From Alloiococcus otitis ATCC 51267 (lineage in GTDB: Bacteria > Bacillota > Bacilli > Lactobacillales > Carnobacteriaceae_A), in NCBI RefSeq assembly GCF_000315445.1, contig NZ_JH992959.1, positions 182,953-246,952 of the forward strand: 64,000 nt of DNA. Reading direction: 5' to 3'. The number at the start of each line of letters is the position of its first letter. Positions within the stretch are counted from its first letter, which is position 1. The notes below the pieces were generated by a model, which saw only the letters and a list, made by a program, of their open reading frames with translations, made no database searches and had not been told where the DNA came from. The position numbers were made by a program, and so were the translations under genes. This document shows, in pieces, positions 1 to 9,129 of this stretch.

Positions 1-1340
1 AAACTCCCATCTGGATTGCCAAACCATGATCCTGCTCTGTGATAGAGAACCGCACCGCCGCTATCAACTTTGACACTGTCGACTTTGTCCGCTATTTCAA
101 CTGTCAAACCATTCACATCGCTAATGTCATGTGTGTGGTCTTTCAAAGCAACCTTGTTTTCATGGTTCCAAAAGTTCCAATCATCATCGGGTTCATCGCT
201 TCTCCGGTAAATGACTCGCCCATCGTCTGCAACACGAACGACGTTCACTTTTTTGTCTAATTCATTTTCTAAGCCAACCACATCACTTAGGCTGTGGCTG
301 TGTCCTTTATCAGATTTGCCGGCCAAGTCAGATTTTGTGGCGTAACTGGTTAAATCAATACCTAAATCGTCAATATCGTCCACGTTAGCCTTATTGTCTA
401 AGCTAGTTTGTAAGCCGGTGATATCTGAAATCGGGTGCGTGTGGTCTTTGAGCGCCACTTGTTCGCTCGAATCATCGGTTTGCCAGATGTAATCTTCTGA
501 ATTATAGTACTGAATTTCGCCATCATCATTGGCTCTTGCTTTGGTTGCTTTTGTATCCACTTTCGCTTCTAATCGTGCTAGGTCACTGGCGCTAGCCCCA
601 ATGTCAATGTTGGCCAAGTCGGACTTACTAGCTTTACTATCCAACTGGTTGGGCAACCCTATCACGTCATAAAGGCTGTGATTGTGATCTTTATCAGCCT
701 TGTCGTCAAGCTTACTATCCAGGCTAGCGAATCCTTCCACTAAAGCTGATTGTGTGGCAAAATCGTCCAAGTCTTCTTCTTTGACATATTCGGATAGGTC
801 TATACCAGCATTGGAAATTTCAACTTTTTGTTCTTCGGTCAGGTCGTCATATTCAAAGGGTTCGCCTTTGGGGCCTCTTGGACCACGCTCACCTTTCGGC
901 CCGCGATCCCCTTCAGGCCCTTGGAGTTGAGCCAGTTGGGCTGGTGTAAAATCTTCATACGTAAACGGTTCGCCTTTAACACGACCTAAATTCTGTTCAG
1001 TCTGGCCTTCTAGCTTCACGTGGAGGTCTTCGTCGTCAAGGCGGACCCATTGAATGGAGTCCCCTTGTTCACCCTTTTCGCCTTTGTCACCTTTCGGGCC
1101 TTTTAAGGCGGCTAGCTGTGCGGGTGTAAAGTCCTCATACTCAAACGGCTTGCCTTTCGGCCCTCGCTTCCCTTGATGGCTTTTCAGGTCTTTCCATTTC
1201 TTCTGACCATCGCCAACCTTGATAACTTGCGTGTCACTGGCAACGCCAATTTCGCCTTCCAGTAAGACAATATCACTCGCCAACCATTCTTCTTCGGTTT
1301 TGGTGACTTGCTTGACACGTCCTTTTAGCGTTTCAACCAT
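1..1340 (-). CDS. Collagen-like phage tail fibre/receptor-binding protein (partial, C-terminus outside window)
   Basis: The minus strand is open from an ATG at 1340 through position 1, so at least 446 residues are present and the end is missing. The start directly follows the stop of the upstream gene and has a GGAAGGGGG ribosome-binding site. The N-terminal part (about residues 1-60) resembles the hyaluronidase/fibre N-domain that begins with '[15 protein letters not shown]'. Three collagen-like Gly-X-Y stretches follow, for example [14 protein letters not shown] and [16 protein letters not shown], each followed by '[13 protein letters not shown]'-type linkers. The rest has repeated modules around H-x-H-x-(I/L)-x-D-(I/V)-x-G-L, as in '[12 protein letters not shown]' and '[12 protein letters not shown]', typical of siphovirus fibres. 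It lies after the Tal gene, where receptor-binding proteins sit. The host receptor cannot be told from sequence. Confidence 0.85.
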   Translation of the reverse strand, partial: MVETLKGRVKQVTKTEEEWLASDIVLLEGEIGVASDTQVIKVGDGQKKWKDLKSHQGKRGPKGKPFEYEDFTPAQLAALKGPKGDKGEKGEQGDSIQWVRLDDEDLHVKLEGQTEQNLGRVKGEPFTYEDFTPAQLAQLQGPEGDRGPKGERGPRGPKGEPFEYDDLTEEQKVEISNAGIDLSEYVKEEDLDDFATQSALVEGFASLDSKLDDKADKDHNHSLYDVIGLPNQLDSKASKSDLANIDIGASASDLARLEAKVDTKATKARANDDGEIQYYNSEDYIWQTDDSSEQVALKDHTHPISDITGLQTSLDNKANVDDIDDLGIDLTSYATKSDLAGKSDKGHSHSLSDVVGLENELDKKVNVVRVADDGRVIYRRSDEPDDDWNFWNHENKVALKDHTHDISDVNGLTVEIADKVDSVKVDSGGAVLYHRAGSWFGNPDGS

Positions 1341-1628
1341 CTAAATTTCCCCCTTCCATATAAGGTCTGGATCAGTTGAGAATTGAAAGAGTCGGTCACT
1401 ATTTGGATCATCTTCTAATATTTCTCGATAAGCTAAGCTGACATCCACGCGGTTAATTTCCTCTAAGGCTTTGACGGGTAACCTTTCCGTTTGATACCAA
1501 TCGCTCCTAATTTCGGTTTGGTAATAGTCTGGATAAACTTCTAGCTTATGCGGGGTCGTTGTCGTGGTGTCCGTCACTTCGGGAAATTCGTCTTGCGTTG
1601 GTATCATTTTAATGGTGACTTCTTTCAA
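1341..1628 (-). CDS. Small phage tail-region protein of unknown function
   Basis: This 95-residue acidic protein lies between the tail endopeptidase-like gene and the fibre gene. I do not recognise a family. The only start in frame is TTG at 1628, with GGAGG about 12 bases upstream. An ATG at 1635 is in another frame and stops after a few codons. The middle is threonine-rich (DTTTTTP) and the C-terminal half has aromatic residues ('YPDYYQTEIRSDWYQTE'). Its place in the tail-tip module suggests a baseplate accessory protein, but that is inference from position only. Confidence 0.6.
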   Translation of the reverse strand: MKEVTIKMIPTQDEFPEVTDTTTTTPHKLEVYPDYYQTEIRSDWYQTERLPVKALEEINRVDVSLAYREILEDDPNSDRLFQFSTDPDLIWKGEI

Positions 1629-1645
1629 GCTTCATCACGGCCTCC

Positions 1646-3487
1646 CTAATCTGGTGCGTTCAAGTTAAAGACAACAGTGTTTTTATCCATTGGCTCACAA
1701 TAGGCGTCAAAACTAATGGTATACAGCTGACCGGCTTTAAAACCTGGGCCATTGTGATAAACCTCGATTGGATCGCCACGGAACTCGATTCTGCCGCTGG
1801 TGTCGCCTTCCACGCGGTTTCGGCTGTATCGAGTAATACCATCGCTTCCAATCATGTCAAGCGCCAATTCTGCGCTGTCTGACGTTTCCGCTAGTTCTTT
1901 TTCAATAATATTAATTTGGCGTTGATTGAAGCCAGCTTGGCGAATGGCCTTGTCTATTTTGTCGGTGTCAATGCCGCTTTCAGCAAGATCATCAATATCT
2001 TCCCGAATGCCTGCCAAGTAGTCTTCAAAATTGTCTAATTCTTCTTCATTCCGCTTTTGAAGTTGCGACCACTTGTATTCAAAGGCTTGAAGTTTTTGTT
2101 CTGCTTCTTTTAGCCCTTGGTTAATCGCGGCTTCATCAATCAGCAGTTCCCAAGCTTCTCCATTCCATATCAGCAGTTGAGTTTCCCCTGGTATAGAAGG
2201 GTGATCACGGTACCATAAGTCCCCGGTTCGCTTGCGTTCAGGCTCAACGTTGCCATAAGTAATGCTATTGAAGCCATCAGCTGATAGAAGGGTATAGGAT
2301 AGATTAGCTTGACTTTCTTGAATGTCGGACACGTTTCGTTCGATGTTGCGAATATTGGCTTGTCGTTTTGTACTTGGAGTATAAACTACGTCCCCCAACT
2401 CAACTTGAGTTTTATTATCGTTTAATTTATCTCGCACAACTTTCCGAACACGTGTTTGATAGTGAATATCTAAGTCATGGCGGTGGATGGTAACGGTGTC
2501 CCCAATACCAGTCGCGCCAATGTTCGCCACGGTGGCTTTAAAGAGAACTTTCGGACGGGATTGCACTTTTAGTTGCTCGTAAGTGAGTTCTAATAAGCGC
2601 TCAGGGTCTTCCTCGTCGTCAAAACCGACGATCCCAATACGGGGCGCTTTACTTCCTTCGATATACGGGATGCCAAATCGATCGGTTGCGGTTGGGTCTT
2701 CTAAGTAAATTTGGCCTCTTGGTTTGTCTAGCGGGTCTCCGTTTGCGGTGGACCATTCGACACCGGCAAACGTTAGTTTACGGCCATAGCCAGCTTGCCC
2801 ACCGTCATTATCTTCCCCGCTTGATGTCTGTTCACCTTTGCCGCGTCCAATCAAAGCGGTATAGATTTCATCGCGTTGGGTTTCTCGGACTACTGTTAAG
2901 GCGTTGGACCCGTACGAGTAGCGTTTTTGAGTTTTCTGCCCCATTTCTTGATAAGCCTCAACCCACTTGTCCGTGATGGATTGGCCGGATATTTCAACTT
3001 TAAACACAAACTCCACGCCGGTCAGATTTTGCACATGCTTTAAGGCTTCCTTAACACTGGTGTAGTAAAACTGTGTAGTAACGCTTGGTAAACCATCATC
3101 TACATAGCCAGCTTGCCAATCAGTGTTCTTGAGAAGGTTGCCTAGCACCTCTTTCAAACTTCTTCCACGTGGACGATAGTCCTTGATGATTTGGCCTTCT
3201 AGTTCATACACTGCCAGCTGAATCCCAACAAATTTCATTGTGTAATCTGGGGTTGTTTCACTGACGATTTGATACATATCAAAAGACTGTTCATTTCCGC
3301 GGTAAGACTTCACGGCCATGTATTGGGCGTTTGTGAGTTGTTTATTGCCTTGCACCGTAACTTCTAGGGTGTCTTTTAAAAGGCCACCATCATCCGGCAA
3401 TTCTTGCGTTTGAATGGCTGAAAAGGTGGCTGTATCTGGCACAATTTTTAGCAAGTCTTGATTGTGATCAAAGAAGTAAATTGCCAT
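1646..3487 (-). CDS. Phage tail-associated protein (Tal/prophage tail endopeptidase family)
   Basis: The 613-residue protein follows Dit and precedes the fibre, the normal place for the tail-tip hub/Tal protein of Gram-positive siphoviruses. Residues about 1-380 look like the gp27-like hub domain of the prophage-tail family (beta-rich start 'MAIYFFDHNQDLLKIVP', then repeated short strands and 'VGIQLAVYELEG'). Residues about 380-520 include a predicted coiled coil ('LKEAEQKLQAFEYKWSQLQ'), and the end resembles a carbohydrate-binding fold. I see no clear peptidase active site, so a structural hub role is safer than an enzymatic one. It starts 3 bases after the Dit stop, so the two are translationally linked. 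Confidence 0.8.
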   Translation of the reverse strand: MAIYFFDHNQDLLKIVPDTATFSAIQTQELPDDGGLLKDTLEVTVQGNKQLTNAQYMAVKSYRGNEQSFDMYQIVSETTPDYTMKFVGIQLAVYELEGQIIKDYRPRGRSLKEVLGNLLKNTDWQAGYVDDGLPSVTTQFYYTSVKEALKHVQNLTGVEFVFKVEISGQSITDKWVEAYQEMGQKTQKRYSYGSNALTVVRETQRDEIYTALIGRGKGEQTSSGEDNDGGQAGYGRKLTFAGVEWSTANGDPLDKPRGQIYLEDPTATDRFGIPYIEGSKAPRIGIVGFDDEEDPERLLELTYEQLKVQSRPKVLFKATVANIGATGIGDTVTIHRHDLDIHYQTRVRKVVRDKLNDNKTQVELGDVVYTPSTKRQANIRNIERNVSDIQESQANLSYTLLSADGFNSITYGNVEPERKRTGDLWYRDHPSIPGETQLLIWNGEAWELLIDEAAINQGLKEAEQKLQAFEYKWSQLQKRNEEELDNFEDYLAGIREDIDDLAESGIDTDKIDKAIRQAGFNQRQINIIEKELAETSDSAELALDMIGSDGITRYSRNRVEGDTSGRIEFRGDPIEVYHNGPGFKAGQLYTISFDAYCEPMDKNTVVFNLNAPD

Positions 3488-3490
3488 ACT

Positions 3491-4252
3491 TTATAGCCAC
3501 CTTTCTCTAACTTTTAATTCAACTGATCCTTGTGGACATCGAACAGTGTTTCCTTGCGTGAGTTGAAAATTTTCAAAGTCGCTATTTAAATCGATCATAT
3601 AGGTTGCTTCTTCGCCAGCTACCGTCAGTGTCATAGCCTCACGATCAAAGCGAAAAATAGCATCATTGCCACCGTTAAAAGTTCCTGTGGCGGTAATAGT
3701 ATAGTTGCCATCGGTTACTTCTAATTTATTTGTTGTGTTCGCCACGGAAACTTTGATTTGTTCAGGCGGGGTTGGATAAAAAGTATCAATGGTAACTTCT
3801 CCGTCGGTGGTTTGAACTGGGCCAAACTTGTAAGGATCAGGACAATATAAAACAAATGTTCCCACTTTATCATTCGTATGATCAGGCGGGGCTTCCATTT
3901 CGCTTAGCAGACCAAGGTAGTATGTCTTCGGTTCATCGCGGAAGCTGATGACTAAACGGCCTGATAAGTGCTTTCTTAGTTTTTTAAAGCGTTGCTGGAG
4001 AGTGGCTCCATCGTCAGCTTTTAAATTGTAGGTCACCGTTATTTCTCGTGCTGGTAAGCGGCTGTTCAGCACCAGCGTACCAGTTGGAACCTCTTCAGGC
4101 TGAACCTCTTGACTGAGCGTTTCCCGTCCGCTTACTTTTAAAGTTCGATAGCCTTCAATCACTTGGTCTAAGGTTTGGCCGTTGAGGCTAAGCGCTACAG
4201 AAGATAGGCCCGCTGGTTGAGTTGAACGATCGGTTAAACTGGTGTAGTCCAT
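3491..4252 (-). CDS. Distal tail protein (Dit)
   Basis: The 253-residue protein lies between the tape measure and Tal genes and has the usual Dit length. The N-terminal half has the alternating strands of the siphovirus tail component family, with 'REITVTYNLKADD' followed by 'RFKKLRKHLSG' and 'YYLGLLSEMEAPPDH'. The sequence 'YCPDPYKFG' about two thirds of the way along is a well-conserved signature of Dit proteins, leading into the C-terminal galectin-like domain. Dit forms the hexameric ring that joins tail tube to baseplate. The gene is in the same operon as its neighbours with only a 12-base gap from the tape measure. Confidence 0.88.
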   Translation of the reverse strand: MDYTSLTDRSTQPAGLSSVALSLNGQTLDQVIEGYRTLKVSGRETLSQEVQPEEVPTGTLVLNSRLPAREITVTYNLKADDGATLQQRFKKLRKHLSGRLVISFRDEPKTYYLGLLSEMEAPPDHTNDKVGTFVLYCPDPYKFGPVQTTDGEVTIDTFYPTPPEQIKVSVANTTNKLEVTDGNYTITATGTFNGGNDAIFRFDREAMTLTVAGEEATYMIDLNSDFENFQLTQGNTVRCPQGSVELKVRERWL

Positions 4253-4264
4253 GCTAGGCCTCCT

Positions 4265-7200
4265 TTAAAATTGTAATTCCAGGTCGGTTTGACGTCCTTG
4301 TTCTTGAGAAATATTGTCGACAAAAGCTGTGAAGTTCTGCCCACCAATCGATAAGTTCACTTGCATAGGCTGTTTGTCTAACTCAATGTTTGAAAACTCA
4401 TGATTGATGTGGCTATTAACTTGAGCATTTGCATTGTCCACAGCGTTGCGTAAGCCTAGGTCAGCGTTTAATTGACGGTGGTTTATTATGCCCTGCGCAC
4501 GATCTAATGCACTAGACGTTGCGGAAGCTAGTTTGTCTTCATCACGAGTAATCCCTTTGGTGATTTGTCTGATAATACCATTTTTCTCAATTCCCACTAG
4601 TGGACTTGATTTGTCTTTAGGAGGGGAGAACGGGAGCAAATCACGAGCTTTATTCAAGACACCTTTAATACCATCGACAACTAAACCAGCAGCGCCTTTA
4701 ATACCATCAGCTATACTTTTAATAATATTTTTCCCAGCATCTTTAAAACTGCCGAAGAAACTTTTTACGGCGCTAAGCGCGTTTTGCATGCCGTTTGATA
4801 CCGCTGATTTAACTTGGTTAAAGGTTCTCGATACAATCCCTTTGAAACTGTTGAAGATATTGCTAAAGGTATTTTTAATCTGATTGAGGATAGAGGTGAT
4901 GGTAGATTTAATGCTATTCCAGACCTGTGAAGTGATGGATTTGATATTATTCCAAATCGTTGTAACAGTCGATTTAATGGAATTGAATACTTGGGTAATC
5001 GTTGATTTAATACTATTCACAATCTGGTTAATCGTTGATTTAATATTATTCCAAACTTGTGAGGTAATAGATTTAATATTATTCCAAATGTTGGTAATAA
5101 CAGATTTTATAGCATTAAACACACTTGTTATAGTTGACTTGATAGCATTAACAAGTTGAGTAATGGTGCTTTTAATACTGTTCCAAACTTCAGATGTTTT
5201 GCTTTTAACGTTATTCCAGATCTCTGTAATTTTCTCTTTGATTGCGTTGAAAACGTCTGATACTTTATTTTTGATACTTTCCCATTTATCCGAAAGCCAG
5301 TTTTGAATGCTGGTCCAAATTTCAGATGTTTTGGATTTGACATTATTCCAAATTTCGACAATCTTTTCTTTCATAGCAGTGAAAACATCGCTGACTTTTG
5401 ATTTTAAGCTATCCCATAAGCTAGATAAGGTATCTTTAATGTTATTCCAGACTTCTGAAGTCTTCTCTTTAACGTTAGTCCATATCTCGCTAATCTTATC
5501 TTTTATAGCAGTAAAGACTTCTGTTACTTTTGCCTTGATACTTTCCCATTTTTCGGACAACCAGTTTTTAATGTTGGTCCAAATCTCGTTGGTTTTTGTT
5601 TTAACATTAGTCCAAACTTCTACAATTTTTTCTTTAATTGCTGTAAAGATTTCCTGGACTTTAGTTTTTATGCTATTCCATTTATCAGATAGCCATTCAG
5701 TAATGTTAGTCCAAATTTCAGATGTCTTCTCTTTTACCTTGGTCCACGCTTCATTTATTTTATCCTTGATAGCTGTAAAGACCTCGATAACTTTGGTCTT
5801 CAGGCTTTCCCATTTCTCGGACAACCATTCTTTAATGCCGTTCCATATTTCAGATGTTTTTTCTTTGACAAATTCCCAAGCGCGACTAATCAAATCAGCT
5901 ATTTTTTCAAAGATTTCATTAGCTTTTTCTCTAATGATTTCCCAAATCCGTTTGGCTGTTTCTTTGATGGTTTCCCAAGCCGCTTCCCAATCGCCATTGA
6001 TAATGTGCATAATAGTGGTAATGATACCGAGGACAAGTGTTAAGGCAATTTCAATAATTCCTTTGATCTTGGACCAAACAACGCTAGTGATAGTCTTGAG
6101 AACTTCCCAAGCGCCTTTAACTAGCGGGACAATAACAGCTAAAGCGGCTTGGAAAATAGCGGTAATAGCTGTCCATACCGCTTCGAACACTGCTTTAATA
6201 GCGTTCCACACTGTTTCAGTTACTTGGCGAATGGTTTCCTGGTTTTCCATGTACCAATCGGAAACAGCTCCCCAAATATCGCGGATAAAACTACTAATTG
6301 CTTCAATTGCATTGCCGATAGTGTCTTTAATGGCGTTCCAAGCAGTATCAATAAAGTCTCTTACTGTTTCATTTGTATGGTAAAGATAGATCAAGACACC
6401 AATAAAAACAGCAATAGCAGCAACAGCAATGCCAACTGGACTAGTTAAGAAAGCGAATGCCGCTTTTAATAGCCCCAGTGCTTTAGTAAGCAAGCCACTC
6501 ATTACGCCACCGGCTTGAAAGGCTCCGGCTAATTTCATCACTCCGCCTTTAACGATGCCAAAGCCGGCGGATAAGTGTGGAAGAACAATTAAAAGCTTCC
6601 CTAATAGCCAAAGAACTGGCCCAATAGCAGCCGCTAAACCGGCCATTTTGACAATGTTTTTTTGAGTTCCTTCGTCAAGGTCAAGAAAAGCATCTAGTGC
6701 TTCTGTTGCACTATCAATTAAACTTCTTAAAGATCCTTTGATTAAATCAAATATGGTTAGAGCAACTTCACCCAAGGATGATTTAAACTCTCTAAAAGAC
6801 CCCGCTAGATTATCTTCTACTTGACGAGCAAATTCCTCCGCGAATCCAGTAGAATTTTCAAGTTCATTTTGAAATTCACCTAAAGCATCAGAACCAGCAT
6901 TTACCAATGCGGTCCAACCAGTAACAGCTTGCGCTCCGAATAAAGTTGCTAAAGCAGCTGTTTTCTGTTCGTCCGACATGCCAGCTAGGCCAGTTTCTAG
7001 CTCTCCCACAATTTCTTTCATCGGTTTCATTTGACCATTTGCGTCAAAGAAGGAAAGACCTAATTCATCCATTAAAGCTTTTTGCTGAGAAGTCGGGTTT
7101 GCTAAGTTAATTAATCCACGCCGTAAGACATTTCCAGCTTGGCTTGCATCAATACCAGCATCCCCCATAATACCTGCAGCCGCAGCAACTTCTTCAAAGT

Positions 7201-7828
7201 TTAAACCAAGACTTGAAGCAACGGGGGCAACATACTTAAAGGTTTCGCCTAAGCCAGAAACAGTTGTATTAGAATCAGCAGCAGTTTTAGCAAGAACATC
7301 CGCCACACGGGATGCATCAGAAGCTTCTAAACCGAACCCCCGAATAGTCCGAGCAGTAATGCCAGAAGCTTCATCCAGTGAAATAGCCCCAGATGTCGCA
7401 AGGTCTAAGGTAGATCCTAAAGCATCCATAATTTCACTCGTATTAAAACCAGCACGTGCTAAGTTTTCTTGTGCGCCTGCTGCTTCAGTTGCACTATAAC
7501 GGGTTGTTTGTCCCATCTGACGAGCCGAATTTTCCAAAGCTTCCATTTCAGAAGCGGAAGCATTAGTGACAGCCCCAACTGTGGACATCTGTTCTTCGAA
7601 GGAGGACCCCAAGGCTACACTGGCACCAATTGCACCAGCTACTGGCACCGTAATGCCAGTGGTCAAGGCTTTCCCAACGCTTGATACAGCATTACCAATA
7701 CTGGTTAAACTGTTTGCTTCATTCTTTAGGCCTTTTATGGCATTAGAAGCACCTTTCATGGCTTGATTAAAAGAGCCAGTTTTAGCACTTAAAACAGCTT
7801 GGATATCAAAACTATTTCCAAAGGCCAT
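4265..7828 (-). CDS. Phage tail tape measure protein
   Basis: The 1187-residue protein is the longest of the morphogenesis cluster and follows the tail assembly chaperone, as expected. Residues about 70-340 match the TP901-type tape-measure core ('MSTVGAVTNASASEMEALE', 'TRYSATEAAGAQENLARAG', 'LGETFKYVAPVASSLGL'). Hydrophobic segments occur at about 395-420 and 460-484. Residues about 654-1005 are eight near-perfect 44-residue repeats, each made of four 11-residue units with Trp or Phe at a fixed place. The C-terminal part has 'GKNIIKSIADGIKG' and 'LLPFSPPKDKSSPL', both common in this family. The protein sets tail length and helps DNA ejection. Low-complexity antisense frames over the repeats are not genes. 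Confidence 0.93.
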   Translation of the reverse strand: MAFGNSFDIQAVLSAKTGSFNQAMKGASNAIKGLKNEANSLTSIGNAVSSVGKALTTGITVPVAGAIGASVALGSSFEEQMSTVGAVTNASASEMEALENSARQMGQTTRYSATEAAGAQENLARAGFNTSEIMDALGSTLDLATSGAISLDEASGITARTIRGFGLEASDASRVADVLAKTAADSNTTVSGLGETFKYVAPVASSLGLNFEEVAAAAGIMGDAGIDASQAGNVLRRGLINLANPTSQQKALMDELGLSFFDANGQMKPMKEIVGELETGLAGMSDEQKTAALATLFGAQAVTGWTALVNAGSDALGEFQNELENSTGFAEEFARQVEDNLAGSFREFKSSLGEVALTIFDLIKGSLRSLIDSATEALDAFLDLDEGTQKNIVKMAGLAAAIGPVLWLLGKLLIVLPHLSAGFGIVKGGVMKLAGAFQAGGVMSGLLTKALGLLKAAFAFLTSPVGIAVAAIAVFIGVLIYLYHTNETVRDFIDTAWNAIKDTIGNAIEAISSFIRDIWGAVSDWYMENQETIRQVTETVWNAIKAVFEAVWTAITAIFQAALAVIVPLVKGAWEVLKTITSVVWSKIKGIIEIALTLVLGIITTIMHIINGDWEAAWETIKETAKRIWEIIREKANEIFEKIADLISRAWEFVKEKTSEIWNGIKEWLSEKWESLKTKVIEVFTAIKDKINEAWTKVKEKTSEIWTNITEWLSDKWNSIKTKVQEIFTAIKEKIVEVWTNVKTKTNEIWTNIKNWLSEKWESIKAKVTEVFTAIKDKISEIWTNVKEKTSEVWNNIKDTLSSLWDSLKSKVSDVFTAMKEKIVEIWNNVKSKTSEIWTSIQNWLSDKWESIKNKVSDVFNAIKEKITEIWNNVKSKTSEVWNSIKSTITQLVNAIKSTITSVFNAIKSVITNIWNNIKSITSQVWNNIKSTINQIVNSIKSTITQVFNSIKSTVTTIWNNIKSITSQVWNSIKSTITSILNQIKNTFSNIFNSFKGIVSRTFNQVKSAVSNGMQNALSAVKSFFGSFKDAGKNIIKSIADGIKGAAGLVVDGIKGVLNKARDLLPFSPPKDKSSPLVGIEKNGIIRQITKGITRDEDKLASATSSALDRAQGIINHRQLNADLGLRNAVDNANAQVNSHINHEFSNIELDKQPMQVNLSIGGQNFTAFVDNISQEQGRQTDLELQF
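4814..5869 (-). repeat. Eight tandem 132-bp repeats encoding 44-residue (4 x 11) tape-measure units
   Basis: Each unit begins like VKEKTSEIW or IKSITSQVW and contains four hendecads with the pattern (I/V/L)K-x-x-(I/L/T)-x-x-(I/V/L)-(W/F/V)-x-x. The unit at residue 654 and the seven after it align without gaps. The last three units change from Glu/Lys-rich to Ser/Thr/Asn-rich. Copy number here should scale with tail length in related phages. Confidence 0.85.
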
Positions 7829-7831
7829 TGG

Positions 7832-8164
7832 TTACCCCCTTCCTTTCGCGTTTAATTTCATATTCAAGTCCGCCAAGCTTTCCGTTTGTTTTGGTTCAGT
7901 TGATTCTGGCGGGTCAAAGACCTGCTCAAAGTCTTTAGAGTAATTGTAAAAATCTTCAAACTTCTTGAAAGCCGGCCGGACATTTTTGCCTTTTCCTTTG
8001 GTCGCTTGTACGGCTTGATTTTGCCACGCAAGGAAGGAAGCACGATAGCGCCATTCTTGCATCTTTAAGCTATAACTAAGCGCGTATACTTCAAACTCCT
8101 TTAGTGTTGTACGTCCAGCTTCCACAGGAGAGAGATTATGACGGGCCATGAGAATGGCCTTCAA
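7832..8164 (-). CDS. Tail assembly chaperone, distal (GT-type) frame, probably made only by -1 frameshift
   Basis: The 110-residue stretch beginning at a TTG (8164) has no good ribosome-binding site in front. The same frame is open upstream, without a stop, past a GGGAAAG heptamer at 8248-8242 in the preceding gene. A -1 shift there would join the first 104 residues of the upstream protein to 136 residues of this frame, giving a 240-residue product. This is the arrangement of lambda gpG/gpGT. The sequence is basic and Trp/Tyr-rich in the middle ('MQEWRYRASFLAWQNQ'). The tape measure gene starts 4 bases after its stop. The independent TTG start is a weaker alternative. Confidence 0.72.
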   Translation of the reverse strand: MKAILMARHNLSPVEAGRTTLKEFEVYALSYSLKMQEWRYRASFLAWQNQAVQATKGKGKNVRPAFKKFEDFYNYSKDFEQVFDPPESTEPKQTESLADLNMKLNAKGRG

Positions 8165-8169
8165 CTCTT

Positions 8170-8553
8170 TTATGCTCCGCTGCGGTTGTTCGCTTGATTG
8201 AGTCTTTGTTGTGCTTTTTCGGCTCGTCTCAAGGTTGAATTCTTTCCCATTTCTTCTAGAATATCATCATAAAACTGAAAGAATTCATCATCAGATAAAT
8301 TATTAAAGTGCGTTTCAATCTCACGGCGGTTCAACTTTTTAGGGCCGGTAGTGGTGCCTGCTACCAAAACATCAGCTAAAGCAGATTGGCTGTATTGATT
8401 CATCTTAGCTTCTAAAATTGGGAGTCCACCAGTTCCGATCTTAAATTCTTGGCCTTCTGCTTCCATGGTCGGCGAGTGTTTACGCTCAATTTCGTCTAAG
8501 AAATCTAAGCCAAAGTATAAATCGTAATCTTTATTGTTTACGGTAACCTTCAT
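8170..8553 (-). CDS. Tail assembly chaperone (gpG-like)
   Basis: The 127-residue protein starts with beta strands ('MKVTVNNKDYDLYFGLDFL') followed by helices and a 'LSDDEFFQFYDDILEEMGK' segment, as in the TAC_12-type chaperones of Lactobacillales phages. It precedes the tape measure, to which such chaperones bind. The codons ATG GGA AAG within 'EEMGKN' contain the slippery heptamer G GGA AAG in the correct phase for -1 frameshifting. The unshifted product ends 'NQANNRSGA'. The ATG at 8553 has an AGGAGG-type site. Confidence 0.82.
   Translation of the reverse strand: MKVTVNNKDYDLYFGLDFLDEIERKHSPTMEAEGQEFKIGTGGLPILEAKMNQYSQSALADVLVAGTTTGPKKLNRREIETHFNNLSDDEFFQFYDDILEEMGKNSTLRRAEKAQQRLNQANNRSGA
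8242..8248 (-). promoter_or_regulatory. Programmed -1 frameshift slippery heptamer GGGAAAG
   Basis: On the minus strand the bases read G GGA AAG in the frame of the chaperone gene, identical to the lambda G/T slippery sequence. The -1 frame has a TGA upstream and is then open across the heptamer to the stop at 7832. Both features are needed for a fusion product and both are present. Confidence 0.75.
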
Positions 8554-8569
8554 CTTGTCCTCCTATGCT

Positions 8570-9127
8570 TTATTGGCCTGGAATAGTAGGGATGTCTGTT
8601 TCATCATTCTGACCATCAGAAGTATCGGTCTCATTACCGACTACAGAACGATATTCGCGATCGCTGTTGACCAGTTGTAATTGCTCTTGGGTCAAGCTTT
8701 CGACACCTTCAATTGGGTTACCATCAATAGTAAATGAATAAGACAATTCAACCTGTCCTTCTGCGTCAGCGGATAATTCAAAAGAATTTAGGTAGCCCGT
8801 TGCGTATTCTGCCCGTTGGTATTCGCCAACATTATACACAATCCAAGCTTCCATATATTCTTGGTTTCGACGGTAGCGTTTCAGTTGGTGCCAACTTTCG
8901 GTTGTTTCTTTGTCGGAAATGTAAGCAAGTGAGTTAAACTCAATAGTGCTTTCGCCATCCGAAACAGTATTGAAAATACCGTCAGTGGTAGCAGTTCCTT
9001 CCACGTCTGTTTCTTCTGATAGAGAAACTTCTGATTGGAAACGAATCCGGGTGCCATCTTCTTCGTCACGGTTTTTGTATGGTCTTAAAAAGACTAAAAC
9101 ATTCTTACCTGAAATTAATTGGTCCAT
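8570..9127 (-). CDS. Major tail (tube) protein
   Basis: The 185-residue acidic protein lies between the connector genes and the tail chaperone, the fixed position of the tail tube gene. It has features of the lactococcal-type major tail protein family: 'MDQLISGKNVLVFLRPYKN', then 'FNTVSDGESTIEFNSLAYIS' and a C-terminal beta segment 'GQVELSYSFTIDGNPIEG'. The tail after residue 150 is rich in Asp, Thr and Ser and is probably flexible. It forms the hexameric rings stacked along the tape measure. Translation begins 2 bases after the previous stop. Confidence 0.85.
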   Translation of the reverse strand: MDQLISGKNVLVFLRPYKNRDEEDGTRIRFQSEVSLSEETDVEGTATTDGIFNTVSDGESTIEFNSLAYISDKETTESWHQLKRYRRNQEYMEAWIVYNVGEYQRAEYATGYLNSFELSADAEGQVELSYSFTIDGNPIEGVESLTQEQLQLVNSDREYRSVVGNETDTSDGQNDETDIPTIPGQ

Positions 9128-9129
9128 AT

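Noticed and set aside
5307..6383. 358-residue plus-strand frame opposite the tape measure
   Set aside because: It is a mirror of the repeat-rich tape measure, with no ribosome-binding site and low-complexity hydrophobic sequence.
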